Shown one piece after another: positions 21,936-34,169 of a stretch of 64,000 nucleotides of DNA. The position numbers were made by a program, and so were the translations under genes. Source of the DNA: Tetradesmus obliquus (lineage: Eukaryota; Chlorophyta; Chlorophyceae; Sphaeropleales; Scenedesmaceae); assembly GCA_030272155.1 (NCBI GenBank), contig CP126194.1, positions 2,347,501 to 2,411,500 on the forward strand, in the 5' to 3' direction. Under the pieces are notes generated by a model. It was given only the letters and a program-made list of their open reading frames with translations, ran no database searches and was not told where the DNA came from. Each line of letters starts with the position of its first letter. Positions within the stretch are counted from its first letter, which is position 1.

Positions 21936-22929
21936 ACGGAACGATCCTGAGATGGTTGGTTCTCTTCCGGCTGAGTCTAGTGCTTCAGAGACTGAGTACT
22001 CTGAGCTTGTTGAGGTCTCCGACGCTCAGTGTCTGTGTTTCTGTTTTGTGCTTTCTGGACCCCATGAGCCTTGTCTGGCTCCTTAGTGGGTGGGCTTGTG
22101 GCCCTACTTTGGTAACTGGTAACTGGTAACTGAACAGCATGTTGCTGTCGCCGACACCGGCGGTTGTGTAAGCTGGCTTCAGGACCCACATGTTACTACC
22201 TCCTCCGTTCTCTGTTGCCAACAGTGTTTGTGCACCAGCGTGGTTAGAAGCACCTGCCCTCATGATGACAATGTCACATCGTCAGGAGCATGGTGCTCCT
22301 GTATGCTCTGCGAATTGCAGGGCAAACTGCCATAGCTGCACACGCGGTGCCTTGCCAGCTGGTTTTTATCATTATTTCAGCATCGTATTGTGTAGAGAAT
22401 ATGTCTGTGACATCAGTTGGCATATTGGTTTGAGGCACAGCGGAGAATATTGAATGTAATTTTTCTGGATTCACCAGGGTTGAGTCCTGGTGGCAGCTGA
22501 TATATAGCAGGGGGTGTGGCGAAGGCATTACACAGCACCATTTTTCCCCAGCAATATGTATGAATTTTCATGTGTGGAATGAGTTTAGGTGGAATGAGTT
22601 TAAGTATTCATGGTGAATATGCTGAACAGGTATTGGTCAGCCTGAACAGGTACTGATCAGCCTGATAATATGCCTCCAAGAGGCTGAGCCTCAATTTTCC
22701 CTGCGCTCACCCTTGGCTGAGACAAGTTCGACTGCTATGACTGCGTTTGGAGCACTTGAGCACTGCAACGAACGCGTGCGGCGGACCTTGCTGCCCTCAT
22801 GGTTGGCAGTACTGCCCTGCCAAACCCTACCCGCCAGATGTCTGTGTCATACAGTTCACCGCCCTGCAACTCATCAAAACAAACTTGAAACTTAGTTTAC
22901 GCTTGATTCGAATATTGATCGTGTACGCA
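21936..22929. other. spacer between the two MYND copies
   Basis: The 3' end of this region (from about 22790) is homologous to about 18985-19157 upstream of copy 1 (shared AACCCTACCCGCCAG and CACCGCCCTGCA words), so the duplicated unit includes the 5' flank. No other gene seen. Confidence 0.55.
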
Positions 22930-25491
22930 ATGGTGTGGTATGACAGACACCGCGCTTGCGATGATGGCAGCAAGCATGAAGGCAGATAGGATTTGATCAC
23001 ATGGAAGGGGGAGGACGAGGGTGGCGAAGAACTTGGGTTTGGAGCGTAAGCTGCATGTGTCGGGCCTTCCTCGTCTGCTTGAGGGCTGCATAGCTGCTGC
23101 CCCACAGCCTCTCCTTATGCCAGAGTGCAGTGCTTGATCGCTGCATGCCAACCTGATCCATCATGTGTCATCAAGTACAAAACAAGCACTCAGCAGGAAT
23201 GTGGAGCTACATGCAGCTGCAGCATCGTGCAAGGGGTTGAAAGCAAGGGAGTGACGGGCTCCTGTCTGCTGCTGCAGGTGCAACTTGGAGGAATGTGAGG
23301 AGCTGCGAGAAGTTGTTGAAACAAAGTATGGCGGTGACGAGGCCAGGTTCTTTGGATACTGGTGAGCCCATACACCTGTGCAGCAGTGGCACTGGTTCTG
23401 TGCAACTGGCCATGCAGCAAGAGTGCCGCCCTGCTGCAACTCTGATCAGAAATCATGAACCACATCCTGCAAGGGCTGCACATGTTATAGGCCGGGCATC
23501 CAACAGCAGATGTTTTGTGTCTACAGCCATGCTGCTGCGGTACAGTACATGTCTAGTGTGCTTGTTCACAAAGCTGCTGTGCCTTGCAGGCCTCATGGCT
23601 TCAGGTGGACCTGCTGTGCTATGACAGGTGCGCAGCACAGCAGCTGCTGAGCTGATCTCTGTATGCCAGCAGTGTCTTCAAAGCAGCTTTGCTTGCAGGC
23701 TTCACAACAATGACAGCGTCCTGCAAGCTCCAGACAGCAGCTGTTTTCTGCTATCAGGGCCATGCATTTTTGCTGGGTTGGAATCCCCTTGGCCTATCCC
23801 GCCCTGCACAGCGTAGCGCAGCGCAGCATCATTAATCAGTCGCATGTGAACATCACATCGCCTTACTTTTCGCGCCGCTGCTTACCTACCACACGCTGCG
23901 CTGTATCACCCCTCCTGCAGGAGACATGTCCTGCGGCTGCGATCACCACGGCACAGGCAGCAAGCCCTGCTGCTGCGACTTTTGTGCCATGGGCAAGCCA
24001 GTACCTGACAGTATCTTCAGGAAGAACCAGCAGGCTTGCAGGGGGCTGGAGCTGAGCCGCGGCCCTGACCCCAGGTGTGAGGCTGGGGTTGAGGTTTTGC
24101 AGGAAACGTGCATGTGTGAGAGGCCTTGGAGGGCCCTCTGCTTCCCTGGAATGGTACAGCAGGAGCGCATACTATGATAGTATTATATAGCCGCAGCCTT
24201 CAGGTGGCTCAAGGGCAGGCAGGTGGCAAGGTTGCAGGTGGCAACGCTGCTGTGTATGCCCGAGGTCTGGCAACCATGGCCCGGAAGCAGGCATCGTAGC
24301 AACCCGCAGCAGTAGCAGGAGCTGCTTGCGCAAGCACAGCACTCCAACATGTGTTGTATGTTGCGTGTGTCCTGCAGGTCGTTCAATCCTGCAAAGGCCC
24401 AGATCAGCGAGATGATGCGCGGCTTGTTTGGCATGGACCTGTGAGTGCCTGATACATGTGCTGAAGCAAGGACAGGGGCCCTGTTGCCAGCCACTGGATG
24501 GCTGCCGTGCATGCTCATGTACCAAGACGGTTACACACAGTGAAAGCAAGGCTGCGTGCAGTCATGTGTTGGGTGTACGTGCAGCAAGCTCTGCATGAAG
24601 CCACAACAAAGCGCAGGCACAGAAATCAGGCAGCTTGGGTGCTTGATGCCGTGCTCTGCTACCTGCTGCGGCTATCTATGCCACAGCACAAATAGACAGG
24701 GCTCATGCACCCGCGCACCGAGAACATGCTGCGCATGTGTCTTTGCAGGGGTGAGGACAGCGACGGCGACAGCAACACAGCAGCCTCGCCCTTTGGCGGC
24801 TTGACTGACCTGCTGACCATGGCAGCTAGGATGGCGGGCAGGAACTCGCCATCGGGGGCTGCAGCATTTGCTGCTGCACAGGAGGCAGCGCTTGCACATG
24901 GCGGTGGTGGCGGCAGCAGCAGCAGCAGCAACAGCGGCAGCGCAGGTGGTAGCAGCAGTAGGCCTGCACCTCCAGCAGCAGCAGGTGCGAGAAGCAACGC
25001 AAGCAGCAGAGGGCGCAGCAGCGCAGCAGCAGGCAGCAGTAATGAGGCGGGCCGTCACTGTGGGCAGTGTGGGGCATCCAAGCCTTCGGACGGCTCAAAA
25101 TCGCTGTACAAGTGCACCGGCTGCCGGACTGTGTACTACTGCTCAAAGGCATGCCAGCACGAAGGTGAGCCTGCACTGCGGTTGCGGATGAGGGTGCGGA
25201 TATGATGCTATGCATGTGCTGTAGCCTGGTAGGCTGCGTGTTGCACCTGGTGACACTTGCTTGGGGGCGTGTGGCCGCATCTGTTGCATCCAACCCTTGA
25301 CAGCAGCATGCCTGTTCAGTTCATATGTGCAAAAACATGTATCGCCATGTCTTCACTTTCACGTCTTTTGCTACTTCATGGGCTGAAAGGACCTCTTCTT
25401 GTGTCTTTGTGCCTGACTCTGCTGCGCAGCGTGGCCAAGCCACAAGCAGGAGTGCAAAAAGAAGAGCAAAGCAGCAGCAGCACCGGAGTAG
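22930..25491 (+). CDS. tandem copy 2 of MYND zinc-finger protein gene
   Basis: Seven exons: 22930-23045, 23278-23361, 23590-23627, 23921-24074, 24378-24440, 24749-25164 and 25430-25491. All junction phases agree, totalling 311 codons. Recognisable parts are the start MVWYDRHRACDDGSKHEG, then CNLEECEELREVVETKYGGD, FFGYWPHGFRWTCCAMTG, a Cys/His-rich segment (SCGCDHHGTGSKPCCCDFC), a Gly/Ser linker, and a C-terminal MYND finger (HCGQCGASKPSDG, YKCTGCRTVYYCSKACQ, AWPSHKQECKKK). MYND fingers mediate protein-protein contacts, often in transcription or chromatin regulators. Exon 1 contains an in-frame TAG at 22987-22989 where copy 1 has TTG (Leu). Taken literally, this stops translation after 19 codons, so the copy may also be inactive or use another first exon. 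TGTAA at 25786-25790 may be its poly(A) signal. Confidence 0.68.
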
Positions 25492-26739
25492 CTGTGAGCA
25501 GCAACCCCTGTTGGTTGCATGGCGATAACGGGGTCATAGTGTGAGTGGCTGTCGTCTTTGAGAGCACTTCCTTGCAAGCAGCTGGCTATTGGGAATACTG
25601 GTAGCGCTACATCTAGGGTGAGGCGGCAGCTGTCGGTTGCGACATGCTTTGGCGTGGTCTGCAGGATGATGTTGCTGTCATGCCTCTTTGCTGAGGGGTT
25701 TACGCCGTCCCTATATTTATGAATGTCAGCAGTGGCCGGATGAGCCGAGATTGTTGTGGTGTCATGCTACCAGCGCATGTACATGCTGCTGTAACACGTT
25801 GTGTATGTGTTGACTGGCGTTGAGTGCTTCCAGTTGTGTGTTGGATTGAAAAATGAGGGTAACAATGCTGCAAGCAGGGCGTTTACTTCGGTGCCGTTAC
25901 TCTTGATTACTAGTGGTATTTTTTGCACCAGCCTTGGCTAGTGCACTAGCCGCTTGTGGCCGTTTACTCCACTACCCAGCAATGTTACGTTTCTGGCCAC
26001 TTGCGCTTGGGCTCGCCACTTGTGTCTTAAGCCTGCCACTTGTGTCGTGAGAATATAGAGTGCTGCACCCTGCTTTACCACGACTCGTATCGACGAGCCA
26101 CCAGCTGCGCTGCTACAGCTTTATGTAGCGATCTCTCTCTCATGCCTTGTTCACCATCACCACTGAGCACCCGGAGCCTAGACTTGTCCGCTGCAATATA
26201 CTTCGACTTAATTTGATCAAATTGCTTACATGCAACTTGCCAACCTCTGTCAACATCACATGCACTGCAGTACCAGCACACTGCAACGTCATCAGGCCAC
26301 CTGCATACCGCATGCATGCTTGTCGTTGACTTCTCGCATGGTGTGTTTTGAGGTGAGAACAGCCAGATCATGCAAGGGATTTTTGATTGGATTCGTACAA
26401 ACGCTGCCAAGCATGCACAACATCACAGCTTCGTTCCAAAATCAGCTAAAAACACAAAACATTGTCAGCTTGCCATCCTTCTGTGGTGGCAGCACAGACG
26501 CACCGTTTAACGAGGAAAAATAAAACAATACGGGGACCACGAATGGACAGCTGGACTGAAGCACAATCAAGCACATGTGTACAGTTGTTTACTGCCAAAT
26601 GCTGTGGCGGCTACTGCTAATACTGCCTCTTCACTTACTTGCACCACACAGGCTTGCGACACTACGCTCTGCACCAGCACTGGCAGCGCCATGCTGCTAA
26701 GTGACCGTGCTGCTGCCAGCCAGCCCACACCCTGCCACC
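25492..26739. other. convergent intergenic region
   Basis: This lies between the 3' ends of the MYND copy (plus) and the SANT gene (minus). It includes a short direct repeat of GCCACTTG(C/T)G-type words at about 25998-26050. No gene recognised. Confidence 0.5.
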
Positions 26740-28322
26740 TCATAGGCTGCTGCCCGTCTCATCCTCAGCACTGCTGACAGTCTCCTCACTCCCCTCAGGG
26801 CTGTCATCACCACCGCTGTATGTTGCATAACCACCAGCCCCGGCACCGCCCAGCACACCCGCTGCAGGCGGCTGCTGCACAGCTGCGTAAGCAGCAGCAC
26901 CCCAGCCACCAGCAGCAACTGCATTCATCAGTTGAGCATCAGGGACCGCCACTGCACCGGCAGCATTCGCAGCATGCTGCTGAGCCTTATCTTCCAGTGC
27001 AGTTGCAGCAGCAGCACACCGTGCTGCTGTTGCAGGGTCTTGGAAAATTGCTGCTGCACGCCTTGCTATCCGCGCCACATACATGAAATCTATTCCTACG
27101 AGATCTGGACGTACTGCACCTGCAACACCTGCTGCTGCTGCTGCCGCTGCCGCTGGGGCCGCCGCAAGTTCTGCTGCTGCAGCAGGGCCCAGAGCTTGGC
27201 GCTCCCTCAGAGCACCAATAGCTGCCAACTCAGCTAGCCCAGGCTGTGCCTGCAACAGCTGTGCGGCCGCCGCCGGCATTGCTGCTGCTGCTGGTAAGGA
27301 TGCAACCGCTGCGGCTGCTGCTGGCATTATGCCAAGGTTGATTGCAGCTGTTGCAGCAGCTAGCCTGTCAGCTAGAGATGTTACACCCCCGACTGCAGTG
27401 CCTGCTGCAGCAGCTGCTGCTGCAGCCTGCGGCAGCAGTGCAGCACTATTGCCATATGTGCCAGCAGCAGCAATGCCACCAGAGGCAGCTGTTCCAGAGA
27501 GAGATGCCAGCAGCTGCTGCAGTGGCTGCTGCTGTGCTGGGGCTGTAACTGCTCCAACAGTTGATGCTGCAGCTGCCTGTGACTGCTGCTGCTGCTGCTG
27601 CTGCTGCTGCACGGCCTGCTGCAGCAGCTGCAGCAGCTGCTGCTGCCGCTCAGGTGTCATTGAAAAGGCATACCCAGCTGTTGGTGGTGCAAGCAAGGTC
27701 TGCTGCATGCCAGGAGGTCTGGGAGCTGCTGCTGCTGCTGCTAGCCCTGCAGTAGGCAATGCTGCTGCTGCTGCTGCTGCTGCTGCTAGTGGGTTTGCAG
27801 GGCCTCCAGCCAACCCCACAGGGGCACCCATTTGGCCATGCAGGCCCAAACTACCACCCAATGCATCCGACACTAGACCAGTACCAGTACCTGCACTTCC
27901 AAAGCCGCCACTCAAGCCAAGACTGCCACCTGACACTGCTGCTCCAGGCACAGCGGAAGCGCCTGGTGCCCCTGCTGCTGCTGCTGCCGCCAGCACCCTG
28001 CCAATGACATGAGTCTGATTGCTGCCGGGTGCTGTTGGTAGCTGCCCCTGCTGGCCTGAGCCTGTCTGTTGTTGCTGCTGCTGCTGCTGCCACTGCTGCA
28101 GCAGGCTTTGAGCAAAGGGCAGTGGAGTGGGCAACCCTCTCGCGGTGCCCTGCTGCTGCAATTGCTGCAATAGCATCTGCTGCTGCTGCTGCTGCTGAGC
28201 CTGCATGATCAGCTGCTGCTGGCGGGCAGCAGCAGCAAGGCACAGCTGCTGCTGCTGCAGCTGCAGTGCAGCTGCCGAACCTGCTACAAAGTCCTGAGGG
28301 ATTGACAGCAGACTGCGCATCA

Positions 28323-28353
<31 letters not shown>

Positions 28354-30206
28354 AGCAGACTGTGCAGCAAGCGGTTGGGCATGTGCTAGCTGTTGTGCCT
28401 GTGTCAGCTGCTGCATCTGTTGCGCCTGCCACAGCTGCTGTAGCTGCTGCTGCTGCTGCTGCGCCTGCGACTGCGCAGTAGCCTGGCTTGGCCGCGCATT
28501 GATTGCTGCCAGGTGTGTGGCCAGTGCCGCTGCTGCTGCTGGTGACAGCTTGACAGGCTCCGGGCGGATGATGCTGTGGGAGTCCTGCTGCTGCTGCTGC
28601 TGCTTTTTGGCGGGCCTGCAGGCATGTACAGCACAGCACCAGCTTGCGGTCTTCAACACATTCAATCGGTTGATACGGGCATTGTTATTATTCAACGCTG
28701 CGGCCACATCACTTGCGCAAGCTTTGCTGTGGCTATTGTGTGCATTACAGCAACACTTGCTGCCTTGTCTGTGCCCAGCACACCCTGCTGTTGACTGCCA
28801 TAACTGCACGGCTACCGCAAGCAACACCCTCTGCCAGGAGCCAGAAACAGTCCCCACCTGCTGGTGCCATCTTGCCCTTCTTGCTGCTCCAGTGTGGGCA
28901 GTGACAGCGCACGTTTTGGTGCCTGCTGCTGCTGCTGCTGCTGATGGTCCTGTTGCTGGTCAGCATGTGGCACGAGCCCATCGTCTACCTGCATACTGTC
29001 ACCAGCAGCACCCTGCTGCTGCACAACTTGCGACTCGTCTTGCTGCTTGGGCTCAGGCTGCTGCTGCTGCCGGCCGCAGCATGGCGGCTGTTCCACAGTG
29101 TCTGACATACCCGGCTGCTGCTGCTGCTGCTGCACTTTCTTGCGCAGGTTGGGGTGCTGCTGTATGTAGCGCCTCAGACGTGGCTGCAGCTCAGGGCCAC
29201 ATCCTTGCAGGAAGTCCGGCTCCTCCACCATGAGCTTGATGGCTGCAAGCACCACCTGGGGCAGAAAGAAAAGTTTGACAGGTGGACAGGTGATGAAGGC
29301 AGTGAGCAAGCAGAACGATAACCAGTAGATACAACAGAAATCAATGAATAGCAGACACGGAGTGCAGGAAGTGTGGTTGTTGCACCGTGATCTTGATGGC
29401 TGCAAGCACCACCTGGCAAGGAGAGAGAAGGTGCAAGTGTAACAAATGCCGCGTCACGCATGTGGACAGGTGACCGATATGGTGAGGGCAAGAGAGAGGT
29501 CGACACATGGGGGACAGATAAAAACATATGCCCAAGCAGTGATGTGAGTGACAGTGGCATGTATGAGTCATGCATAGGAGCGCCATCAGCAACATACAGC
29601 TGCTTGCGTGTGAGAGCACTGTGCCCTGCACACATCCAAAAGAATAAGGCTGCTCACGCACAGGACTGCAGCGGCGTTGCTGTCTGTTGGAAAGCTTAAC
29701 GTGGCGTGCCATGCACCTCCCTGCTGGATCGCCTGCTCACCTCATTCTTGCTCCTGCTGGGTATGGCGTGAGCCACTTGGTCCCAGTCATCACCATGCCT
29801 GCAGGCAGCCAGGCCATTGATTGGAGAAGAAGAGCAGCAGCAGCAGCAGTTTAATTAAGGGGCTGAACATGCATAATGCATGTGTATAAGCCCATAGCTC
29901 GGCAAACAACATATACACAGCATATACACAGCATATACAGCAGTTGAGACGGTCGTGCCCACCATGGGCCAGTGGCCATGGTCAGTTGTCCAAGGCAGTT
30001 GAGTCAGCACTACCCAGCCAGCATACTACTACCCTGCCGGCATACTACAGCAGAGAAAGCTCTACGTGCACCAAGAACAGAACAACTCACTTGCACAGCC
30101 CCTTGTGCAGGTCTTTCCTCTCCTGCTGCGACCAGGCCTGTGCATCCCAGTCAAAAGCCTCAACCTGCTGCCACACTCTGTTGAGCTGGCCAAGCACCTC
30201 TGCCAT
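26740..30206 (-). CDS. SANT/Myb-like domain protein with long Gln/Ala-rich tail (815 aa)
   Basis: Four exons: 30091-30206, 29741-29798, 28858-29255 and 26740-28615. The start ATG at 30206 gives MAEVLGQLNRVWQQVEAFDW. A SANT-type domain follows at about residues 20-75: WSQQERKDLHKGLCKHGDDW, then DQVAHAIPSRSKNEVVLAAI. SANT domains bind histone tails or DNA in chromatin complexes, so a nuclear role is likely. The rest (about 700 residues) is Gln, Ala, Pro and Gly runs, encoded by CAG/GCA triplets, with a few less biased islands (SLLSIPQDFVAG; DLVGIDFMYVARIARRAAAI). The tail ends in an acidic ETVSSAEDETGSSL. The last exon alone is 1.9 kb. No catalytic domain seen. A partial copy of exon 3 lies in intron 2. 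Confidence 0.8.
29356..29412 (-). repeat. duplicate of the start of SANT exon 3 with its acceptor
   Basis: GCCAG then VVLAAIKITVQQPHFL reads from 29412, against VVLAAIKLMVEEPDFL from 29255 in the real exon. The offset is 157 bp. It keeps an AG acceptor in the same phase, but the frame ends at a stop shortly after (SAIH-stop), so using it would give a short protein with only the SANT domain. It could be a remnant or an alternative terminal exon. Confidence 0.75.
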
Positions 30207-30894
30207 GCAGGGAGTCCTGATCTGCTGTTAATGTGACTAGAAGTGGAGTTTGTGCGCTGGAGCGGCGTATGTCTGCTTCGTACGGGCGAGACAGGCTTAT
30301 GACTACGTGGCTCCTGTACTTCTGTATGCACTGCACAGAGAAAAGCCTGTCAATCAGTCGGTCGAACTGCTCTGTCACTTCATTCAGCGTTACAGCAGGT
30401 TCGCTGGGCGCCTTTCTCTACTGTGTGAGTACCGGCCACATTCGCAGTCGCTGCAAGGTGATGTCATGTCGGACTGGTAGACTGACACGTGGCTGACGAA
30501 CCGCGCAGAACACATATACGCAGCAATACAACATAGACAAACGAACAACACTTTAATCGTGTTTTAAGACAGCTCAGCGCGCTGGACACGGCATTGAAGG
30601 CAGTACAACAACGTCCAAGGAGTCCGCTTAACTCTGTAGCACCCCGCATAGCACAGGGAAAACAGCACACACGAAGACCAAGAAAATCGGCCTGGTGTAT
30701 AGCTGATGATGCACTCGAGCTGCCGCAGTCTGCGCTGAAGTGCCTTTCACAGCACGATAAGGCTGGCAGCACCCTGCGAGCCACAACTTTTGCGCAGTAC
30801 ACAACACAGCATGGCGATCACAGTCCCATGTGTGCTGGCACTGTTCGAAACACTGCCGCTTTGGCACAAGAGACGATTTACTGCCGTTGCGTGC
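30207..30894. other. spacer between NSE1 and SANT genes
   Basis: Both genes are on the minus strand. I searched this stretch on the minus strand for a RING-type Cys/His exon that could complete NSE1 and found none. Confidence 0.5.
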
Positions 30895-30983
30895 TCAGAT
30901 GATGTTCTCCCACGCCTGCTTTGTGGCTGCTGGCAGGTCAAATTCCAGCAGCATGTCACTCAGCTCCAGGAAGCTGCGCACCT

Positions 30984-31055
<72 letters not shown>

Positions 31056-33613
31056 CACACACAGAACGGTGGCTTCAGGAACAGCAGCCAGTGCCAGGCC
31101 CACGTGCCACACCGTCAAGTTGAAACATGACACCACCTCTACTGGATGTTGGACAATGCGATATGCATGTACGCAACAGCAGCAACGTGCCGGCTCACGT
31201 GGCTGTTGCTTGCAGTATGTAGTATGACATGGGACGCGTCGTGCCCCATCTTGAACCTCATGGTAGTCAGCCAAACCCTACCAACACTGACCAAAGCAAC
31301 ATGCTGCTAGTGCCTGTCTGCCGCTCACCCCGATGCAGTAGTGCCCGCTGCGTGCTGTGCTGTGCCGAAGCCAGCCATCAGCCACCAGCTGCTTCAGCGT
31401 CTGCTCCTTCTCCCCCTTGGTCAGCTTGCGCAGCGCGGCAACAGCAGCAGCCTGCAGCACAACGGACAGCAGCCCACTTGCGGTTAGCATGTCTTGCCAG
31501 TCACCGCCAGACAGAGTAGGAGGGGTGATGTGTCGAGTGCAAATGGGCTGTCGGACGCTGTATGGCGGTATGCCGCACAGTAGGCATGCCGCTCAAGGTG
31601 CAACTCATAGCTTTACACCATGGTCATACACTGCTGCATGTCAAAAAGACACACTCTTACCGCACTGGACCTAGGCCGCTATTGCGCTGCAAACGCGTTA
31701 CAACAACAATGGCAGAGCCGAAGCTGCGTTACACCCACAGCCAGCACCAAACACACTGCCTGGGTCGCTGACAACCAATTGCTTCTTTACAATCGCCTGG
31801 GTCGCTGACAACCACTTGCTTGTTTACAACTGCCAAGTTTCCCCCAGCCTGCACCTGGCGACCAGCACACCCCTTCTCCTGCCTCTCACCTGTGCTGCAG
31901 CGGCCGCCTCGTCCTCCTGCTGCTGCGCGCCTGCTGCTGCTCGCCGCGACAGGTCCATGTTGAGCAGCTGCATGCCTGAGGCTGAGCCCACGCCTGCCTG
32001 CGCATCTGGGTCCACTGCAATGGCTTCCAGCTGTTGTACGACAGCAAAAGTTGAAAACAGCCGCAGAAAAGCAGCAATACAGGGTAGCATTAATTGACCA
32101 GAGGACGGCAGCAGATGCATTTGTAGATACCGAACCAAGGACGGTGCTGTTGGGTAAGCTGGTTGGCAGTGGCGTGCACAGCAGGGCAAGGCACTGCACA
32201 GTGGAGGACGCTAGCCAGCGGGGTCAGTCTGGTGAAATGAGGCCTGTATGTTACTGTGTGGTGCACTTTTAGAAACCCACCGCAGTAGCTGCTGGCTGAG
32301 GCATGACACCGCAACTGCACAACATGGCTGCAGAGCCATCATGCAGGATGCTGCAAGGCGGCGTGTTGATGACTGTATAGCCGTGCAGCGTACATTCCCA
32401 CCCCGCTGCCTCACCACGTGCTTGAAGTACTCCCGCTGCCCTATGCTGTAGTGTGTGGCCAGCTTTGAGGGCTCATCACTCATCTGCAGCAGAAAGATAG
32501 GCCAGCGGCATTCACAGTAAAAAGGGGACAACACATTACTATCACGCAGCTGTGATGCACAAGGACAGGGAGGTCGACACAACAGGAGCAGCACCGTAAT
32601 GAATGCCACGAGTAAATCTGGCCAGACCGGTATGCCTCACCTCTGCCACGTGGCTGCGTAATCGCACACCCTTGCCAGTACACCATGCAGTGCCTGATGG
32701 CAGGATTTTAGGAATGCTGCAATTTGCTGTTCTGACTCCTTGCAAATCAAGTTGCAGGTGCTCACGGTGTTGATGATGCCGACGTAGGTCTGGTTGTCCG
32801 GTAGGTAGCGCATGCTGCGCAGCTGCAGCCCCAGCGTGTCCATTTCACGGTTCTGCTCCGCCAGCAGCGCACGGAAGTCTTCCTCTGTACACGTTTAACC
32901 GTACATTATCAACAAGCAGGCAGGGCAGCAGCAACGCCACACGTAAGATGGAAAGTTGTCTTCTGCAGCAAGAGCAGCATCATGGTAGCTGCAACTCCAC
33001 CTTGACGGTTGCTGTGTCATGCATTAAGCAGCAGGCACGCAGGGCTCCTGCTACCCTGGCATGGTGGTGTGCACTGCAGGACACACACAATTGTGGTTTG
33101 CCAGCATACACGCAACGCTGTAGTCGGGGTTGGATGCTGCAGCTGCGCTGGGCTTGATGTAAGGCCTTGGCTGGCTGCAGTAGCTGCTGTGCAGTTCATG
33201 CAGGTAAGCCAAAACCCTGATGTTTTGAACTTTTCTGCATGGCTGCACCAGCAGGCATAGCGCTCACGCAAGCAAGGCCAACCGCACAGCCTCAGCAAGT
33301 GCTGAGACACACAGCCTTTGTCACTGCACTCCTTTGTCACACCGTGAGCTGGTCTATTGTAGAAATGACATGAGACTTACTGCATATTCCGCAGCAAACA
33401 TGCTACCGGATGGACTGGCAAACTACGATGCGTGCACTGCCGCTCACCATTCCTGTGCCCTGTCAGCTGTTCAAAGGTGTCCAGCGCTGCAGACTCCAGC
33501 ATGTAGCTCTTGCGCATCAGCTGCTGCACAAAGGCAAACCTGTGTATCTGCTGGTACCCTGCAGCTGCTTGTGATGCCCGGGGCACCCCAGCCTGCCCTT
33601 GTCGCCTCGGCAT
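30895..33613 (-). CDS. NSE1: NSE1-like SMC5/6 complex subunit, apparently without RING domain (234 aa)
   Basis: Six exons: 33448-33613, 32766-32884, 32415-32483, 31890-32030, 31329-31451 and 30895-30981. NSE1 is a winged-helix plus RING-like subunit of the SMC5/6 complex, acting with NSE3 and NSE4 in recombination repair in the nucleus. Seen here: an N-terminal helix region (HRFAFVQQLMRKSYMLESAA), NREMDTLGLQLRSMRYLP with YVGIINT, DEPSKLATHYSIGQREYFKH, an Ala/Gln/Glu-rich linker, and a second winged helix (RKLTKGEKEQTLKQLVADGW, GHYCIGVRSFLELSDMLLEF). The frame ends LPAATKQAWENII at a TGA. Human NSE1 is 266 aa and continues from this point into a C4HC3 RING; no such Cys pattern is seen here or downstream. 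It is either a genuine short form or the last exon was missed. The start ATG is the first in an open frame. Confidence 0.8.
30985..31053. repeat. pure (CAG)23 microsatellite at a 3' splice site
   Basis: Twenty-three uninterrupted CAG units. On the sense strand of NSE1 they read CTG and run straight into the CAG acceptor of exon 6. A tract this pure should be length-variable. Confidence 0.95.
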
Positions 33614-34169
33614 GCTGTGCTGTGCTGTGCTGCTGCAGGGAGGTGCTGCTGATGGTGGGCACTGGTGCTGCTATTTCCCACTATCCGGTATTTGAAACTA
33701 GTAAAAAGTGCCTCACGCGGTTTTGATTTGCGATGTGATGAGTTCTGCTGCTGCTTCAAGGGTCCCTCCTTCCTGCATCAATTCAAATTATGTTGGGGTG
33801 TGTGCCTCCTAGACGCAACCACAGGTTTCGATAACATGTAGGATGTACTATACTGGTGCTAGATGCCAATCAAACGTCACAGCGACCATACACTACGGCA
33901 GAGTGTTGTGCCAGTGACAATGTGCGGTGTACCTCTGTGTGTCTGTTGAGATGAGCACAGCAAACAGTACTACGCAACGTTCATGCTCATTTTACCAGTT
34001 GCCAGCGTACAACGGGCTCACCAGGGGTCCCTAGGGTCTTGCGTGCGTGGCATAACAGCGATCTTCCGGACGGAGTGTGCATTGCTGCGATCCCGTTTCC
34101 AACGTTCACAGCCAGCAACGCGGAGATTGTTTCACTAGTCACATTCTTGCTGCGCTCCACCTTACAAAA
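33614..34169. promoter_or_regulatory. divergent intergenic region, NSE1 (-) and TLP18.3 (+)
   Basis: The two start codons are 556 bp apart and point away from each other, so both promoters must be here. No specific element could be named from sequence alone. Confidence 0.5.

Noticed and set aside
22987..22989. TAG read as leucine, as in the mitochondrial code of some Scenedesmus relatives
   Set aside because: This is intron-bearing nuclear DNA, and the same gene ends with TAG as its stop (25489-25491). A simple nonsense change is more likely.
27083..28012. A 309-codon plus-strand open frame rich in Ala and Cys
   Set aside because: It lies opposite the Gln/Ala-coding last exon of the SANT gene; CAG/CTG triplets are open in several frames on both strands. 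The minus-strand reading has phase-consistent upstream exons with a SANT domain.
30207..30894. Possible missing RING exon of NSE1
   Set aside because: Minus-strand frames here contain scattered Cys but no C-x2-C, C-x-H, C-x2-C arrangement and no convincing acceptor in phase.
30985..31053. CRISPR-like array
   Set aside because: It is a pure trinucleotide microsatellite with no spacers, and the window is eukaryotic.
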